Below, in pieces: positions 44,791-55,689 of a stretch of DNA of 64,000 nt; positions within the stretch are counted from its first letter, which is position 1; each line of letters begins with the position of its first letter. The position numbers and the translations under genes are program-made. Source of the stretch: Bidens hawaiensis (lineage: Eukaryota; Streptophyta; Magnoliopsida; Asterales; Asteraceae). The stretch is taken from NCBI GenBank assembly GCA_021521415.1, contig JAIQDT010005495.1:98216-162215 (forward strand). The letters are read 5' to 3'. The notes under the pieces are model-generated. The model had not been told where the DNA came from. It did not search any database and was given only the letters and a program-made list of their open reading frames with translations.

Positions 44791-45899
44791 AGTTGGATTT
44801 ATTTGAATTCAGCGTTTTCATTCCGTTTTTTTGGTGTGAATTGATCAGCAAGTTTTGGCAAAGTACCTTATGTATGATCACCACGTCGTCACGCGCCGTG
44901 AAGCTCACATTGTAAAATTGAGCAGTTTATAATTTTATCCTTATGATTTTTTAGCAGCTTTTAGTTTTCAGCCACTTGTAGGTTGGTGATCTTTTAATCC
45001 TATGTTTAGAGAATCTCAAGTTATTTGCATGAGTGATAAATGATTTTCAGCGTTGTAAGTTTTCTTTTTTAAATGGTTATTATTAACCTTATGAAAATGA
45101 TAATTTAAACCAAATATTGGAAAGATATTTTGTAGTCATTTCCAAACTTAACTTATAATTTTGTTGACCACTTCAACTAACGCTTTGATCTTCATGCATG
45201 GAAGGATCGGTATGTGGCCTAAACACATACTTCTTGTATCATTTTTGCAAGATTTGATATTATAACTATATATGATTTACAAGTTTGGTGCCGCAAGTGG
45301 CTTATTGGGCCACTTGGCGGCACCGTATTGGTCGGCGAATTTTGTATTTTTTTAGTTTAGTTACCACAATAAACGTAATGGAAACTGATCAAACGTCAAT
45401 TTTTTTAGTTCGGGTACCATAACAAATCTGACCAAAACCGGCCGAGTTCGCGCAAACTCGCGGCTTTATTTAAAGCCCATGACCGACAACACTACCAACC
45501 GACCAACCCCCCCTCCCCCCAATTGTCCGTTGGTCCACCTCAAGTTTTTTATTTTTTTCGTTTTTTTATTCCAGTACCGTAAGGTACGTAATCAAAACCG
45601 ACCAAATTCGTGTCAAGTTACCGCCTCAATACTCGGGACCGACAATGCTTTGGTTTTACCACCGCCTGGGTTTACCAACCAACTAAACATCGTTTTCAAT
45701 ATTTTGTTTTTTTATATGTTAATGCTTTTATATGTTAATTTGACGAATTAATATTTTGGGTTTTAACCCTCAAATTTTACCAATGGTGTCTATATTGTTA
45801 TGAACACAGCCAGTACTGACCGAATTCGTGTCGACTCATCGTCGTAACGTTCGGGTTTTACCAACGCCCGGGTTTCAACTTATGAGTTTTGCCAGCTGC

Positions 45900-45931
45900 C
45901 CCGGCACAACGCGCCGGGATGAAAATCTAGT
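45900..45931 (+). mobile_element. Helitron 2 3' terminus
   Basis: Six-base-pair hairpin CCCGGC/GCCGGG with loop ACAACGC, then ATGAAAAT and CTAGT, followed by T. Confidence 0.75.
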
Positions 45932-46305
45932 TTAGTATAATTGAAATATTTGATCATACATGAGCTGTAGTTAACTTTTTCATTCTAATAAATAATCGCA
46001 ACCTCAGTTTGACACTTACTGCTTTTCATTATGTTTTGTGGTTTGGTAGTGGTTTTTTTACCCACAAGTTAAGAGTGACGTATTTACCTATCTCTTAAAC
46101 AAATGTTCATTCCGTTTAAAATGTAAAAATTAAAAAACTAAGGTTATGACTTGAATGAAAAGTTAAATAAAAAGTGTAGTTAATTTTTATTGTTATAACA
46201 TTATATAATTTGTCTATATTTTATAGTTTTTATAATTGGCATATTTGATCATACATGACCTGACATTAAAAAGACTACAAGTTAAATATATAGGGGATGG
46301 ATCTT

Positions 46306-46630
46306 GCGAGAAGTGATATTACAGTGAGAAGTGGGAGAAGTGAAGGTATAACTCCATTAATCCCTAATTTCACTCCCTGTCATATGATGTTACATACATA
46401 TATGTAGGTTGGTTGTATGTATGTGTTAATTACACATTCAAACCTACCTACAAACATATAAATGTACCTAGCCAAATTCAAACCTATGTACCTACACACA
46501 TACAATCATACGTACACATATACAAACATATGTACCTACACACATACATATGCACCTACACTACGCACCTACACATAAGAAATGGAGTGAAATTAAGGAT
46601 TAATGGAGTTACACATTCACTTCTCGCAGT
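46306..46630. mobile_element. Small inverted-repeat element (MITE-like)
   Basis: 46335-46376 and 46584-46625 are inverted copies of about 42 bp (GAGAAGTGAA...ACTCCATTAATCC...TTTCACTCC) with few mismatches. The left arm has GAGAAGTG three times. The interior is rich in ACCTACACATA-type repeats. No coding capacity. Target duplication not resolved. Confidence 0.7.
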
Positions 46631-47816
46631 AAAAAAACTTCTGAAATGATCGAATACCTATATATATATATATTTTGTATATATATATATTGTATAGTTT
46701 TAAAAATAAATATATATCTATTTTTATTTTATTAAAGAGTAAACGAGCTGAGGAAAAGTTCGTTTATGTTTGTTTATTTAATATTTAATAAACAAACGAA
46801 TATGAACAAAATTTTATGTTCATGTAGTTAAATGAATGATAATGAAGGGTTTTAAGGGGTTTTATTAAACTTTTTTACTTTTCTTTTTCTTCAAAGTTTT
46901 GATGTATAGCACCTTATTAAAGTGTTTTTAAAGTCTTTTTTATTTGTTTTTACTTTTATTTTTTTAATTATAGGATTTACCATTTGATATTCACGAGTTG
47001 AAAAAGTGGATGATCGTTTTTGTTTCACAAGTGGGTGGTGAGAGTTCACAAAGAAGAATGGAATACAATTCAAGATATGATGATTTTGAGCAAGATCACA
47101 ATGGACAATTAGTTTAATGATAGAATACGTGATCGGGTTTTTTTAATTGAAAATTTAACTGTATATGATATATTTATATTTTGCTTTGAAAAATCATGTT
47201 TTCGATCTACATATATGGTATCAAGCAATTTATGATGAATTGAGTTCTCTTTACGATTTTCGTTAATGGATTTTGTGCAGAGGTTTGAAAAAAAATACTT
47301 TTGAAAGTTTGTTGTGGTTGTTTTAAGTTTTAGTAATGTTAAGATGATTAATTTGATATGTTAAGGGTGTGTTAATTTATGATGGTTGTTTATATGTTAA
47401 GGATGGTTTAAAGGTTATTTAAACTTAACATGTATTCATGTTACCATGCTTAGTTAGATTGCTAATATATAAACTTACTTGATGAAATGAAAAATGCAAA
47501 AATTGTTGCTAATAAGTATATGTATAATCTTTGTCATTTCATGTTTTGTGCCGTGATTATTTTTAATATTTCAATAGTTTTCAATTATACAAATTAAATA
47601 ATTTGTTACTCTTAAAATCATATTATACAAACCATCCACATTTTATATGAACTAACAATAATCTTACAACATGTATACATCTTTATATTTGTTTTACGAT
47701 CCTTATATTTTCCTCAGTGTACTATATAACACGCCTACACAAATTATTATTACATTTACTAAAATATAAATACACACACATATATGTATGTTTAATTAAC
47801 GTTGTCTATATTTCCG

Positions 47817-47846
47817 CCCGTGTCGTACACGGGTCAATAACCTAGT
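47817..47846 (+). mobile_element. Helitron 3' terminus, probably of Helitron 1
   Basis: CCCGTGT (47817-47823) pairs with ACACGGG (47827-47833) around the loop CGT, followed by TCAATAAC and CTAGT. The next base is G, not the expected T. Confidence 0.65.
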
Positions 47847-48295
47847 GTTTTCTAATAATAAACAAAGAATTTTTTTCAATAGATTATAAAAAATCACAAA
47901 TTGATTCAGTTGAGAAAATAAAATATATTGGTGATATCCTTTTTTTTGAAACATTTCAAAACAATCATTTTCTTATTAAAGGAGACATCTATAATATATA
48001 TAAACGAAAACATAAAAATTTTACGTGTTGCGATGTGGTAGCTCCCCCTTTTTTGGAGACACCAGATTTGCTTTATTTTAAATGGAGGTTTCTCATGCAT
48101 TTGACTCGAATTTATGGGTATGGGTCTTACCAAACCCAGATATTCCTTAAACGGGTTATAACATCTCATTAAATAAAAAAATAATTCTCACCAAATTATT
48201 GATGTAAAAATCCTATAAAATAGGATATACTAAAAATTAATATCTTATTTATTTTAAAAAGGATATATATATATATATATAGATAAAGGATCCAA
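47847..48295. other. AT-rich stretch without a gene
   Basis: No recognised product; the 87-codon frame on the minus strand has no motif. CGGGTTATAACATCTCATT (48151-48169) recurs at about 49854, so this region shares a local duplication with sequence on the far side of the element at 48296-49646. Confidence 0.5.
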
Positions 48296-49646
48296 TACAA
48301 TAATCCCTAATCGTATATTACGTACGCGACTCGCATCCCCGTCGATTTCAAATAACACGCGGTGGCAATATTGTAATATTCATCAAATCGTTGCTCCCAT
48401 CGATTTCATCCACCTTCAACATGACCGTTCAGAAATCCGTCACCATCAAACGATCCTGTCCACCATCCACCATCCAATGATTCCGTCCACCGTACACCAT
48501 CTTCCTCCGTCACAACCTGTTGATAAAATTGACCAATTGAAATTGAAATTGTTGAACTAATTGACCAATTAAACTTTGAAATTGGTCCAATTAATCATCA
48601 ATTTGAAGTTTCAATTGATCAATTTTGAGTTTTGAGTGATGGGTTTTAACTGAACGTTTAAAGTTTTAAGCGCCATTTGCAGAAACCCAGTTGTAGACGT
48701 TCCATATTTTGTTTATATGATCGAATCAATGATCAAATTAACGGTCGATTGACGATTATTTGATGATTATGAGATTATATGAAGTGATTTCAGTGTTCAA
48801 TTTCATGTTTACAGGTGTTTAATTTTTTTTCTGTTAGTTTTAGAAGTTCTGAACACCCAGAACTTCTTAGAACTTCTAAACTTTTTTTAACACCCAGAAC
48901 TTCTTAGAACTTCTAAACTTTATCAGAACTTATAAACTTTTTTTAACAACCTAAACTTCTTAGAACGTATCAGAAAGTTTCAAAGATGTTCATTATTTTT
49001 TGAACACCCAGAACTTCATTGAACGTTTTAGAACGTTTAAATATGCTCTTTTTTGGTCAGAACGTTTAAAGGTCTGCAGTTTTGTTTCAGAACGTTTAAA
49101 CATAATATTTTGAACCCTAATCAGAGCTCGATTGAGTGCGTTATTTCTGCAAATCCATAATCGATTGATGATTCTAAAGCCTCTTACACATCAATTCGAT
49201 TGATTAAATCATCAATTTTGGTGTTTATTTTGGTCAAAACGTTTAAACTTTGAGCAGAACGTTTAAACATGAACCCTAATCATAGCTCAATTAAGTGTGT
49301 TAATTTGTATTTTCATAATCGATTGATGATTCTAAAGCCACTTACACATCAATTCGATTGATTAAATCATCAATTTTTGATCAATTTGAAGATTTTTAAT
49401 GTTCAGGTACGTTCTATTTCAATTTTGGTTTATGACTTTAGAGATTTCATACTTTAAGCTGTGATTAGAGTTTAGAAATTGTATTAGATTGAGCGACAAG
49501 TTCCGAATTTGGATCAGAGTTGATTTGTAATCGACGAATTTTGATCGCGAACTACTGTTGGGTTATTTACGAAATTGCCACCGCGCGTTTTTTAATCAAA
49601 CGCTCTGGAATGTCGCGTACCTAATGTATGATAAGCCATTATTGTA
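48296..49646. mobile_element. Long-terminal-inverted-repeat element (Mutator-like, non-autonomous)
   Basis: Left 48296-48382 and right 49557-49646 are inverted copies, by eye roughly 70-75% alike over about 90 bp, sharing TACAATAAT, ACGTACGCGAC/GGTACGCGAC and ACGCGGTGGCAAT/CGCGCGGTGGCAAT. Long inverted repeats suggest a Mutator-like element. No 9-bp duplication was found and no transposase is present. The interior has GAACTTCTTAGAACTTCTAAA and GAACGTTTAAA repeats (48840-49090) and a roughly 154-bp tandem duplication (about 49118-49220 and 49272-49378). Confidence 0.6.
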
Positions 49647-49668
49647 CGTTAACCCACCCCTATATATA

Positions 49669-49930
49669 TATATATTATTAAAATTAAAAAACCAATTTTA
49701 TAGTAAAAAAAATAAACGGGTCTTGGGTCTCATCAAACCATAAATATATTATTAACTTTCAAAAATATAATTTATAATTATAAAAAAAACAAATTTTATA
49801 GTAAAAAAATAAGCGGATCTTGGGTCTCATCAAAACCATATAGCTTTTAAACCGGGTTATAACATCTCATTTATTTGTGAAACAATTTATCATCAGACCA
49901 TAAGTATATTATTAACTTTCTTACAATAAA
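49669..49930 (+). repeat. About 122-bp tandem duplication
   Basis: Two copies containing CAATTTTATAGTAAAAAAA or AAATTTTATAGTAAAAAAA, then TCTTGGGTCTCATCAAA. No coding content. It lies just inside the Helitron 3' end at 50011. Confidence 0.7.
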
Positions 49931-49982
49931 AAAATATAAATTAAAAAAGTAGAAAAATATTAGAACAAACAATATAAAACAA

Positions 49983-50011
49983 CCCCCGTAATACGGGGGA
50001 TAAAAACTAGT
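49983..50011 (+). mobile_element. Helitron 3' terminus
   Basis: CCCCCGTA pairs with TACGGGGG (49983-49999), then ATAAAAA and CTAGT to 50011, followed by T. No 5' end of its own was found. It could instead be the true end of Helitron 1. Confidence 0.65.
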
Positions 50012-50492
50012 TAAATAATAAAGTGTCACCGTATATGACATCAATTTTAATGCTTTACGTTATTTTAAAAGGTGTGAAGTACACACATAATTAACCATTA
50101 AGCATATCGTATTCAATGTAATTAGTAAACAAATTTTGAACTAACATATGTAACCATAAAATGCTTCATCTTTTGCAAGTTAAAAAGTTTCACACCTTTA
50201 AAAAATAAGTCTTGACAGGACAGAATTCCTATATTCTCATAGTCTGATTACGTATAGGGGGTGTTTTGTAACTGTAGTATCATATAAGGGTCGCCAATGT
50301 AAGTTAAAATAATTGTTTGCCCAAACGATGGAAGGAACGGAATGAACTATTAGTGATTACTTCTTCTCTTAGTGTTCTTCCATGTATCGATCTATAGTTA
50401 GATTACCAATTTGTGTCGTAGCATTTGATCTGAACTTGGTGAACTAAAATACTGTTGTATAAGGCTTTATAGACTTGTAGCATACGGCCAAT
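50012..50492. other. No recognisable feature
   Basis: AT-rich sequence without long open frames or known termini. Confidence 0.5.
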
Positions 50493-53400
50493 ATGGTGTT
50501 GGGTCACATAAATATTATTCGTAGGCTTAAAGTACTCGTTTAATACCCGAACCTAGTACCGGATCTGAAAAAACCCGGAACTGGTTTTTTTTATGCCCGG
50601 GTTTTTAATACCCGAACCGTACCCGACCCAACCCGTAGGGTACAGATAGGGTATGCATTTTAGTACCAAAACCCGTACCCAAACAAGACCCGATTTGTAC
50701 CCGGTAATACCCGAAAACCTAAACCGGTTCCATAACCGGAACCAGAATTTCCCAATACCCAATGTGACATTCGTCAATTTCGGGTCTCGTTTGTATTCGT
50801 TTTTGTATTCGTTTATCATGTAAACCGACCCATTTTGTAAACCAAGGCTTATGATATAATCAAAATGATGGATTTTATGTTACAATATTGTTTTACACTT
50901 GTTGGGTCTTGAAAACATTCTTTTTGGTCCTTAAAACTCCTTAAAATGACTTAAACCAAACTTTGGGGACTATTATTGTCATTTACCAAAAACTTGTTTG
51001 ACCATTTCAACCATCACATGCATCTTTACCCTATTTGTATGAACCATACTCTTACCATTATAAAAGCAAGGCTCCATACACCATTTTGGTTGTTCATCTT
51101 CTCCAAAATCTCTCTCAAATCCAAGTATTCATCTTCAACATTTTGTTACTTTGATTTCTTAAGGTCAACTAACTATAGTCTTTCATTTTAACTTGTTCAT
51201 ATAATATTACTAACACTTGAATATGGTGGTACAACATATATATAATACACACCCCTTATTTCCTTTATTTGTTACTTCACCGACGCCGGTTGGTTAAGTT
51301 TCGAATGTCATAAGGCAAGGCTTCATGGAGGACTTCGTGTTCTTGATATATATTTACACACAAATAACTTATTATACATATCATTTATGACTAACTTCTA
51401 ACCCTTTTTAGTTTGTTCATATTATTTACAAGTTCCATGGTGTGGGTTTGTATAAGACTAACCTCGGTTTAACCGAAACTAGTCCAAACCGAAAACCGAA
51501 CTTTTGTTTACTAGTGTTGTTAAAATAGTTGTTTAAACAAGTTTATTGCTAGATTTGAGTTTCAAAAATCATTTTTACAAGTTCTTTGATATTAAGCATA
51601 TGGAATCCATCTATGAACTCGTTGGGAGATGGAAACCGAACTAAACCGAAACTTTTGCTTAAAAGACTTGTAGTTAACTTTTTAGTTGTAAAATTTAAGT
51701 TTTCTTCATTTATAAACCAATATACAAGTTCTATGATATTTGGGCATGTAGAAACCATCTATGAACTATTTGTGAGATAGAGACCGAACCAAACCGAACT
51801 ATACCGACTTTTACTCGCTTAAGACACACAAGTGTGTTTTTAGCTATCAAGACTTGTATATTTCTTTAAAAATAGTTTACAAACTGATTTTAATTATTTT
51901 CTTAAGTACTTGGAATTGTTGGATCCAACTTGATCTCATCACATAGTTTGGACCGACAAAACCGAACACTCGCTTAACGTGCGTTGTTAGTTCTAAACAA
52001 TAGATCTACATACTTGGTTAAGTGTTAGTATATTTTAATGAGTTATCTCATAACAATTAATATGTTGGAAAGTTGACTTTGGGTTTGACCATTTGTCAAG
52101 ACCCGAATCGACAACCCGAACACTCGTTAAAAACCCGTTGTAGTATCTTTGTCTCAAAGGAACTTGCATTTTAGCATTTTTCCCACCTTATTACTTAACA
52201 TTGGTTAAGTAAATATTAAGGTTAAATACTTTAACTCGGTTTCGAGAAAACTTACATTTTTAAATGATTGTTATTATAAATTCTTAAATAGTTACATTTT
52301 AAACCTTGAACTTTAATTGTTTACTTTTTGCAACAATTATTTTATTTAAAGATCTTCAAGACAACCATTCTAAATCCAAGATTTTATTGTCATTTAGGCC
52401 TTGCTCGTTAAACTTCATCCATCCGGTCATTCATCTTTTACCGATCAAGTTTTATACTTGAACGTGAGTAACTTCATACCCCGTTTTCTATTTTTTGTTT
52501 TGGGGTGACATTTCATACTTATTCAAATCAAATGCTTTATACTTGAGTCTTAAACCACAAACATTGTTGTATACTTTACTTGAATAATTGCTCGATTTGG
52601 TGTTCTATGCTTATATGCTTATGTGTTTATCGCTTTCGGTTGGTGGAATCTATAAATCCTAGACTACTTGGCATCCCCTTGTAGCAATGTGTCGTTAACA
52701 TAATGCAATTAACGATATTCTATTAAATCCTAGACTACTTGGCAATCCCTTGTAGCTAGGTGGCGCTAACGTAATTCTATTAGCGATTGTCAATTTATCC
52801 AAGTTTATAGCTATTATTTATGGTTTTGTATACTAGTTTTATGGCTTTTCATACTATATATCTATTGTTCAAACTTATAAATTGCTCACCAACCTTTGTT
52901 TTGACAACTTTATTTTATGAAATGTTACAGGTTTGCATCTAGGTTGATTATGGAGTTCGGTGAAGAAAATGACACAAATACCGTTAGGATATTAGCAAAA
53001 ATGAACAATATTCGATTTGCTATATTTTGTTGTATTTTGTTGTATTTGACTTATGAATATTTGGTTATGTGACATTTTCGATGTTGTGAAATGAAATGAG
53101 TTTGTTAAATATTGTCTCTTTAAATAGTGTCATGCGCTTATAGGCAATCGTTACACCTCGGCATGTTCCGCCGCCTTTGGTCGGGGTGTGACACCCGAAA
53201 CCGGGTTTTTTAAATACCCAATCCGTACCTGAAAAATACTCCTAAAAGTGCATCCCCTTAAAAAATTCAGTCTATACCCGAAAAAACCAAAAAATAGGAA
53301 TTTTTTTTTTCAATACCCGGAAATAGGGTATTCAAATACCCGGTTTTAGAATAACCAGTTTTAGAATACCCGGTTCTATACCCAAACCGAACCCAATGCA

Positions 53401-53510
53401 TATAGTATGGCTTGTAGAGGCAATACCTAGACCAGAACCCGACCCGGCTATTGCCAACACCTTAATTTTCAATACCCGGAACCGGGTATTTTAAAAAAAA
53501 ACCGGGTATA
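50493..53510. mobile_element. hAT-like element with ATACCCG repeats, split by a solo LTR
   Basis: 50530-50762 and 53199-53510 are dense in ATACCCG, ACCCGG and CGGGTAT in both orientations, the layout of hAT subterminal arrays. A candidate left end TATGGTGTTGGGTC (50493) and inverted right end TAAGGTGTTGGCAA (ending about 53463) share GGTGTTGG. I could not find an 8-bp duplication, and repeats continue past 53463, so the boundaries are tentative. No transposase. Confidence 0.45.
50763..53193 (+). repeat. Gypsy solo LTR (2431 bp)
   Basis: Starts TGTGACATTCG and ends GGTCGGGGTGTGACA. The flanks cccaa (50758-50762) and cccga (53194-53198) form a 5-bp duplication with one difference. The last 30 bases resemble the complement of the LTR edge at 3890 (CCGCCTTTGGTCGGGGTGT). 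No internal region remains. Inside are a roughly 140-bp tandem repeat with CCGAAC motifs (about 51590-51870) and two roughly 70-bp hairpin units (52650-52790). No gene. Confidence 0.75.
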
Positions 53511-53604
53511 TATAATGGGATTAAAGTGATTCCCCGGGGGGTCCATTGTCTCTCTTTGGGCCAGGCCGTTTTCTGGATGAAAGTTAGGGTTTTGTTTATG
53601 GTAT

Positions 53605-53614
53605 TTATATATAT
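53605..53614 (+). promoter_or_regulatory. TATA box of the ubiquitin-like gene
   Basis: TTTATATATATG about 80 bp before the ATG at 53692, an appropriate plant spacing. Confidence 0.5.
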
Positions 53615-53691
53615 GTACCTTGGGAATGAATGCAACGTAAAAACCTAATCAATAATCATCTGAGTTCACAATTAACCAGCAAAAGGAATTA

Positions 53692-55079
53692 ATGGCTTCA
53701 TTGAGGAGAGGAAACAGCGACGATTCAGATGGTAACCGGAAGAGAACAAACCCCGGTGACCTTGACGGCAGTTACGACATAATTGGTATCCTCATTATTA
53801 TTATTTTAAATACTTGCTGCTAAATTCTGTACTTGTTTTAAGTGTTTATTAATTAATTAACGGTTCATTAGATTTTTAGGTAAAAAATTATAGGATCAGT
53901 CGTTAGGGTGTATTTAATAATTTTAAAGAGCTTGGGGTGCAAACGAGCCGAGCCTAAGCTTGTTTATTAAACGATCTTACCTCGATCAAGCTTTTTCATG
54001 ACATCAAGCTTTTTCAAGCTTTACCTCGATCTTACCTCCGCTTGTTTCCACTCCTAATTTTGCTTTTACGAGTGGGATTATGGTTTATTTACTTGTTTGT
54101 TTGCACCTAAGTGATAACCGCCACTGATAAGATCAGCGGTGTTAAGGTCGAAGACTCGGACACCATCAGTCAGATACAACGCAAGATTCAGGATAAGAAG
54201 AAATCTGGTTCTTCCACACTTATGAACATATTCATCAAGAACATTAAAGGAAAGATCACCTATTATCTTGAAGTCAGCCCATCGGACACCATCGGCAACG
54301 TGAAAGCCAAAATGTCTGATTTTGCACATATGCTGGTCTACAATGGTGTTGCCCTTGAAGATAGCTGCACACTTGATGACTTAAACATCAACGACGGATC
54401 GATTCTTACTCGCATTGATACGGCACCAAACGGAAAGATAGAAATATTAGTGCATACTTTCACAAAAAAGACCATCTCTTTGTCGGTCACCTCCACGGAC
54501 ACCATCGCCAATATGAAATTGTGGATCATGTATAAGGAGGGTGTTCCTGTTAAAGAGCAGATGTTGATCTTCAATGGAATGGCTCTTAGGGACAGCGAGA
54601 TCCTATCCAATTTCGACATTCACGGGCAATCAACCCTCACACTTGTGCGTAGATCAAGGGGAAGAATGAAGATATTCGTCAAAACATTCGAAGGGAAGGT
54701 CATTACTGTGAAAGTCAAGCCTTCAAACACCATCGGCGATGTAAAATCCAAGATCCAGGGTCAGGTAGATGTTCCTCATGACGAGCAGGAGTTGATCTTC
54801 GATGAAACGGTTCTGGACAACATCGACATTGTTGCTGACTGTAACATCAACGAGGAATCCACTCTCACACTTGTGCGCTTATCAGCAGGATATATGAATA
54901 TATTTATCAGGTCTCAATCTGGAAGGACCATTACTATGGATGTTTATGGCAATGACTTTGACAGGGTGAGATTTATCTTTGAGGGGAGGCAAATGATGGA
55001 TGGCTCTACCCTTGCCGACTGCCACGTTCAGAATGAATCAATCATTCACAGTGCGTTAACAACAATAAGGGTAGATTAG
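53692..55079 (+). CDS. Tandem ubiquitin-like domain protein, two exons, 353 residues
   Basis: Exon 1 is 53692-53785 (starts MASLRRGNSDDSD) and exon 2 54112-55079. The intron 53786-54111 begins GTATCC, ends CCTAAG and is phase 1; the join gives one frame of 353 codons plus stop. After a short charged N-terminus lie five diverged ubiquitin-like units: about 30-68 (incomplete), 69-138, 140-215, 216-291 and 292-353 (with a deletion). Each has the ubiquitin signature, such as MKIFVKTFEGK and SDTI/SNTIGDVKSKIQ. The usual LRLRGG ending is absent; units end in a single G, so release as free modifiers is unlikely. It may act as a binding scaffold. Exon 2 has no breaks, which favours a real host gene or a recent pseudogene. 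Expression is unproven. Confidence 0.8.
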
Positions 55080-55689
55080 AGATGCATATTTTATGAATCA
55101 TTTAATATTTTGCACTAAAACACTATGTCTTTTGATGTTGCTCTGTTGGTAAACTTGCTATGTACAAGTATTTGAATTTATGGAATGGTTTGGCTAAAGA
55201 TAAATGATTGATGTTCTTTAAAATTAAAATATCAAAACGACTGAGAAACGCTTATGATAAAACAAGTTATAAATGGTTATGTGATGAGCCGATGAATGAT
55301 TTCATAATTTTTATTGATAAATTAGGTGTAAAAGTGAGTAATCATTCGGTATTTCAACAACTCAAGCGACCTCAATATAAAAGTTATGAAATACTTATGT
55401 TTTGTAAACAACTATTCTGCATACTTCTGTTATACCTTTGAATTAAGATCATTTATATATGAAGACATAATGTAAACATCAAAACTTCAAAACTGTTCTA
55501 GTGTAAATAACCATCGCTAACTGAAACATTAAGTTTGATGTGTTACTTTAGAAGCAGCATTACTGAGTTTTACATGTTTTATAAAATTTGTTAGTAACAT
55601 TTTTTATAACACTAGATTTATGAAATGTTTTGTTTCAACCTTTTATATTATTTTTTCGAACTATAACTTTTATAAACAGCAAAAACAAC
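55080..55689. other. AT-rich 3' flank of the ubiquitin-like gene
   Basis: No recognised product. A 77-codon plus-strand frame (55208-55441) shows no motif and I do not annotate it as a gene. The first part is probably the 3' UTR. Confidence 0.5.

Larger units (their letters stand above)
36823..45931 (+). mobile_element. Helitron 2, inserted in Helitron 1
   Basis: The 5' end TCCTACTATACTATTAAAAC begins after A at 36822. The 3' end is CCCGGC (45900-45905) pairing with GCCGGG (45913-45918), then ATGAAAAT and CTAGT to 45931, followed by T: the A/T insertion rule is met on both sides. It carries a broken RPA-like gene, a common Helitron passenger, and has a 5.3 kb nested insertion. Without that it is about 3.8 kb. 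No Rep/helicase is seen, so it is non-autonomous. Confidence 0.7.
33514..47846 (+). mobile_element. Helitron 1 (outer), carrying nested insertions
   Basis: The 5' end TCCTACTATACTATTAAAAC follows an A, as Helitrons require, and matches for about 150 bp the 5' end of Helitron 2 at 36823. The proposed 3' end is the hairpin CCCGTGT/ACACGGG (47817-47833) plus CTAGT at 47842-47846. It is followed by G rather than T, which weakens the pairing; the CTAGT at 50011 is the alternative. Without Helitron 2 the element is about 5.2 kb. Confidence 0.5.

Noticed and set aside
46413..46649. 78-codon Thr/Tyr/His-rich frame
   Set aside because: Lies in the MITE-like element and reflects its ACCTACACATA repeats.
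54078..54619. Minus-strand frames at 54078-54329 and 54338-54619
   Set aside because: Shadows of the ubiquitin-like exon on the plus strand.
55208..55441. 77-codon frame downstream of the ubiquitin-like gene
   Set aside because: No motif, AT-driven composition, no start context; recorded only as flank.
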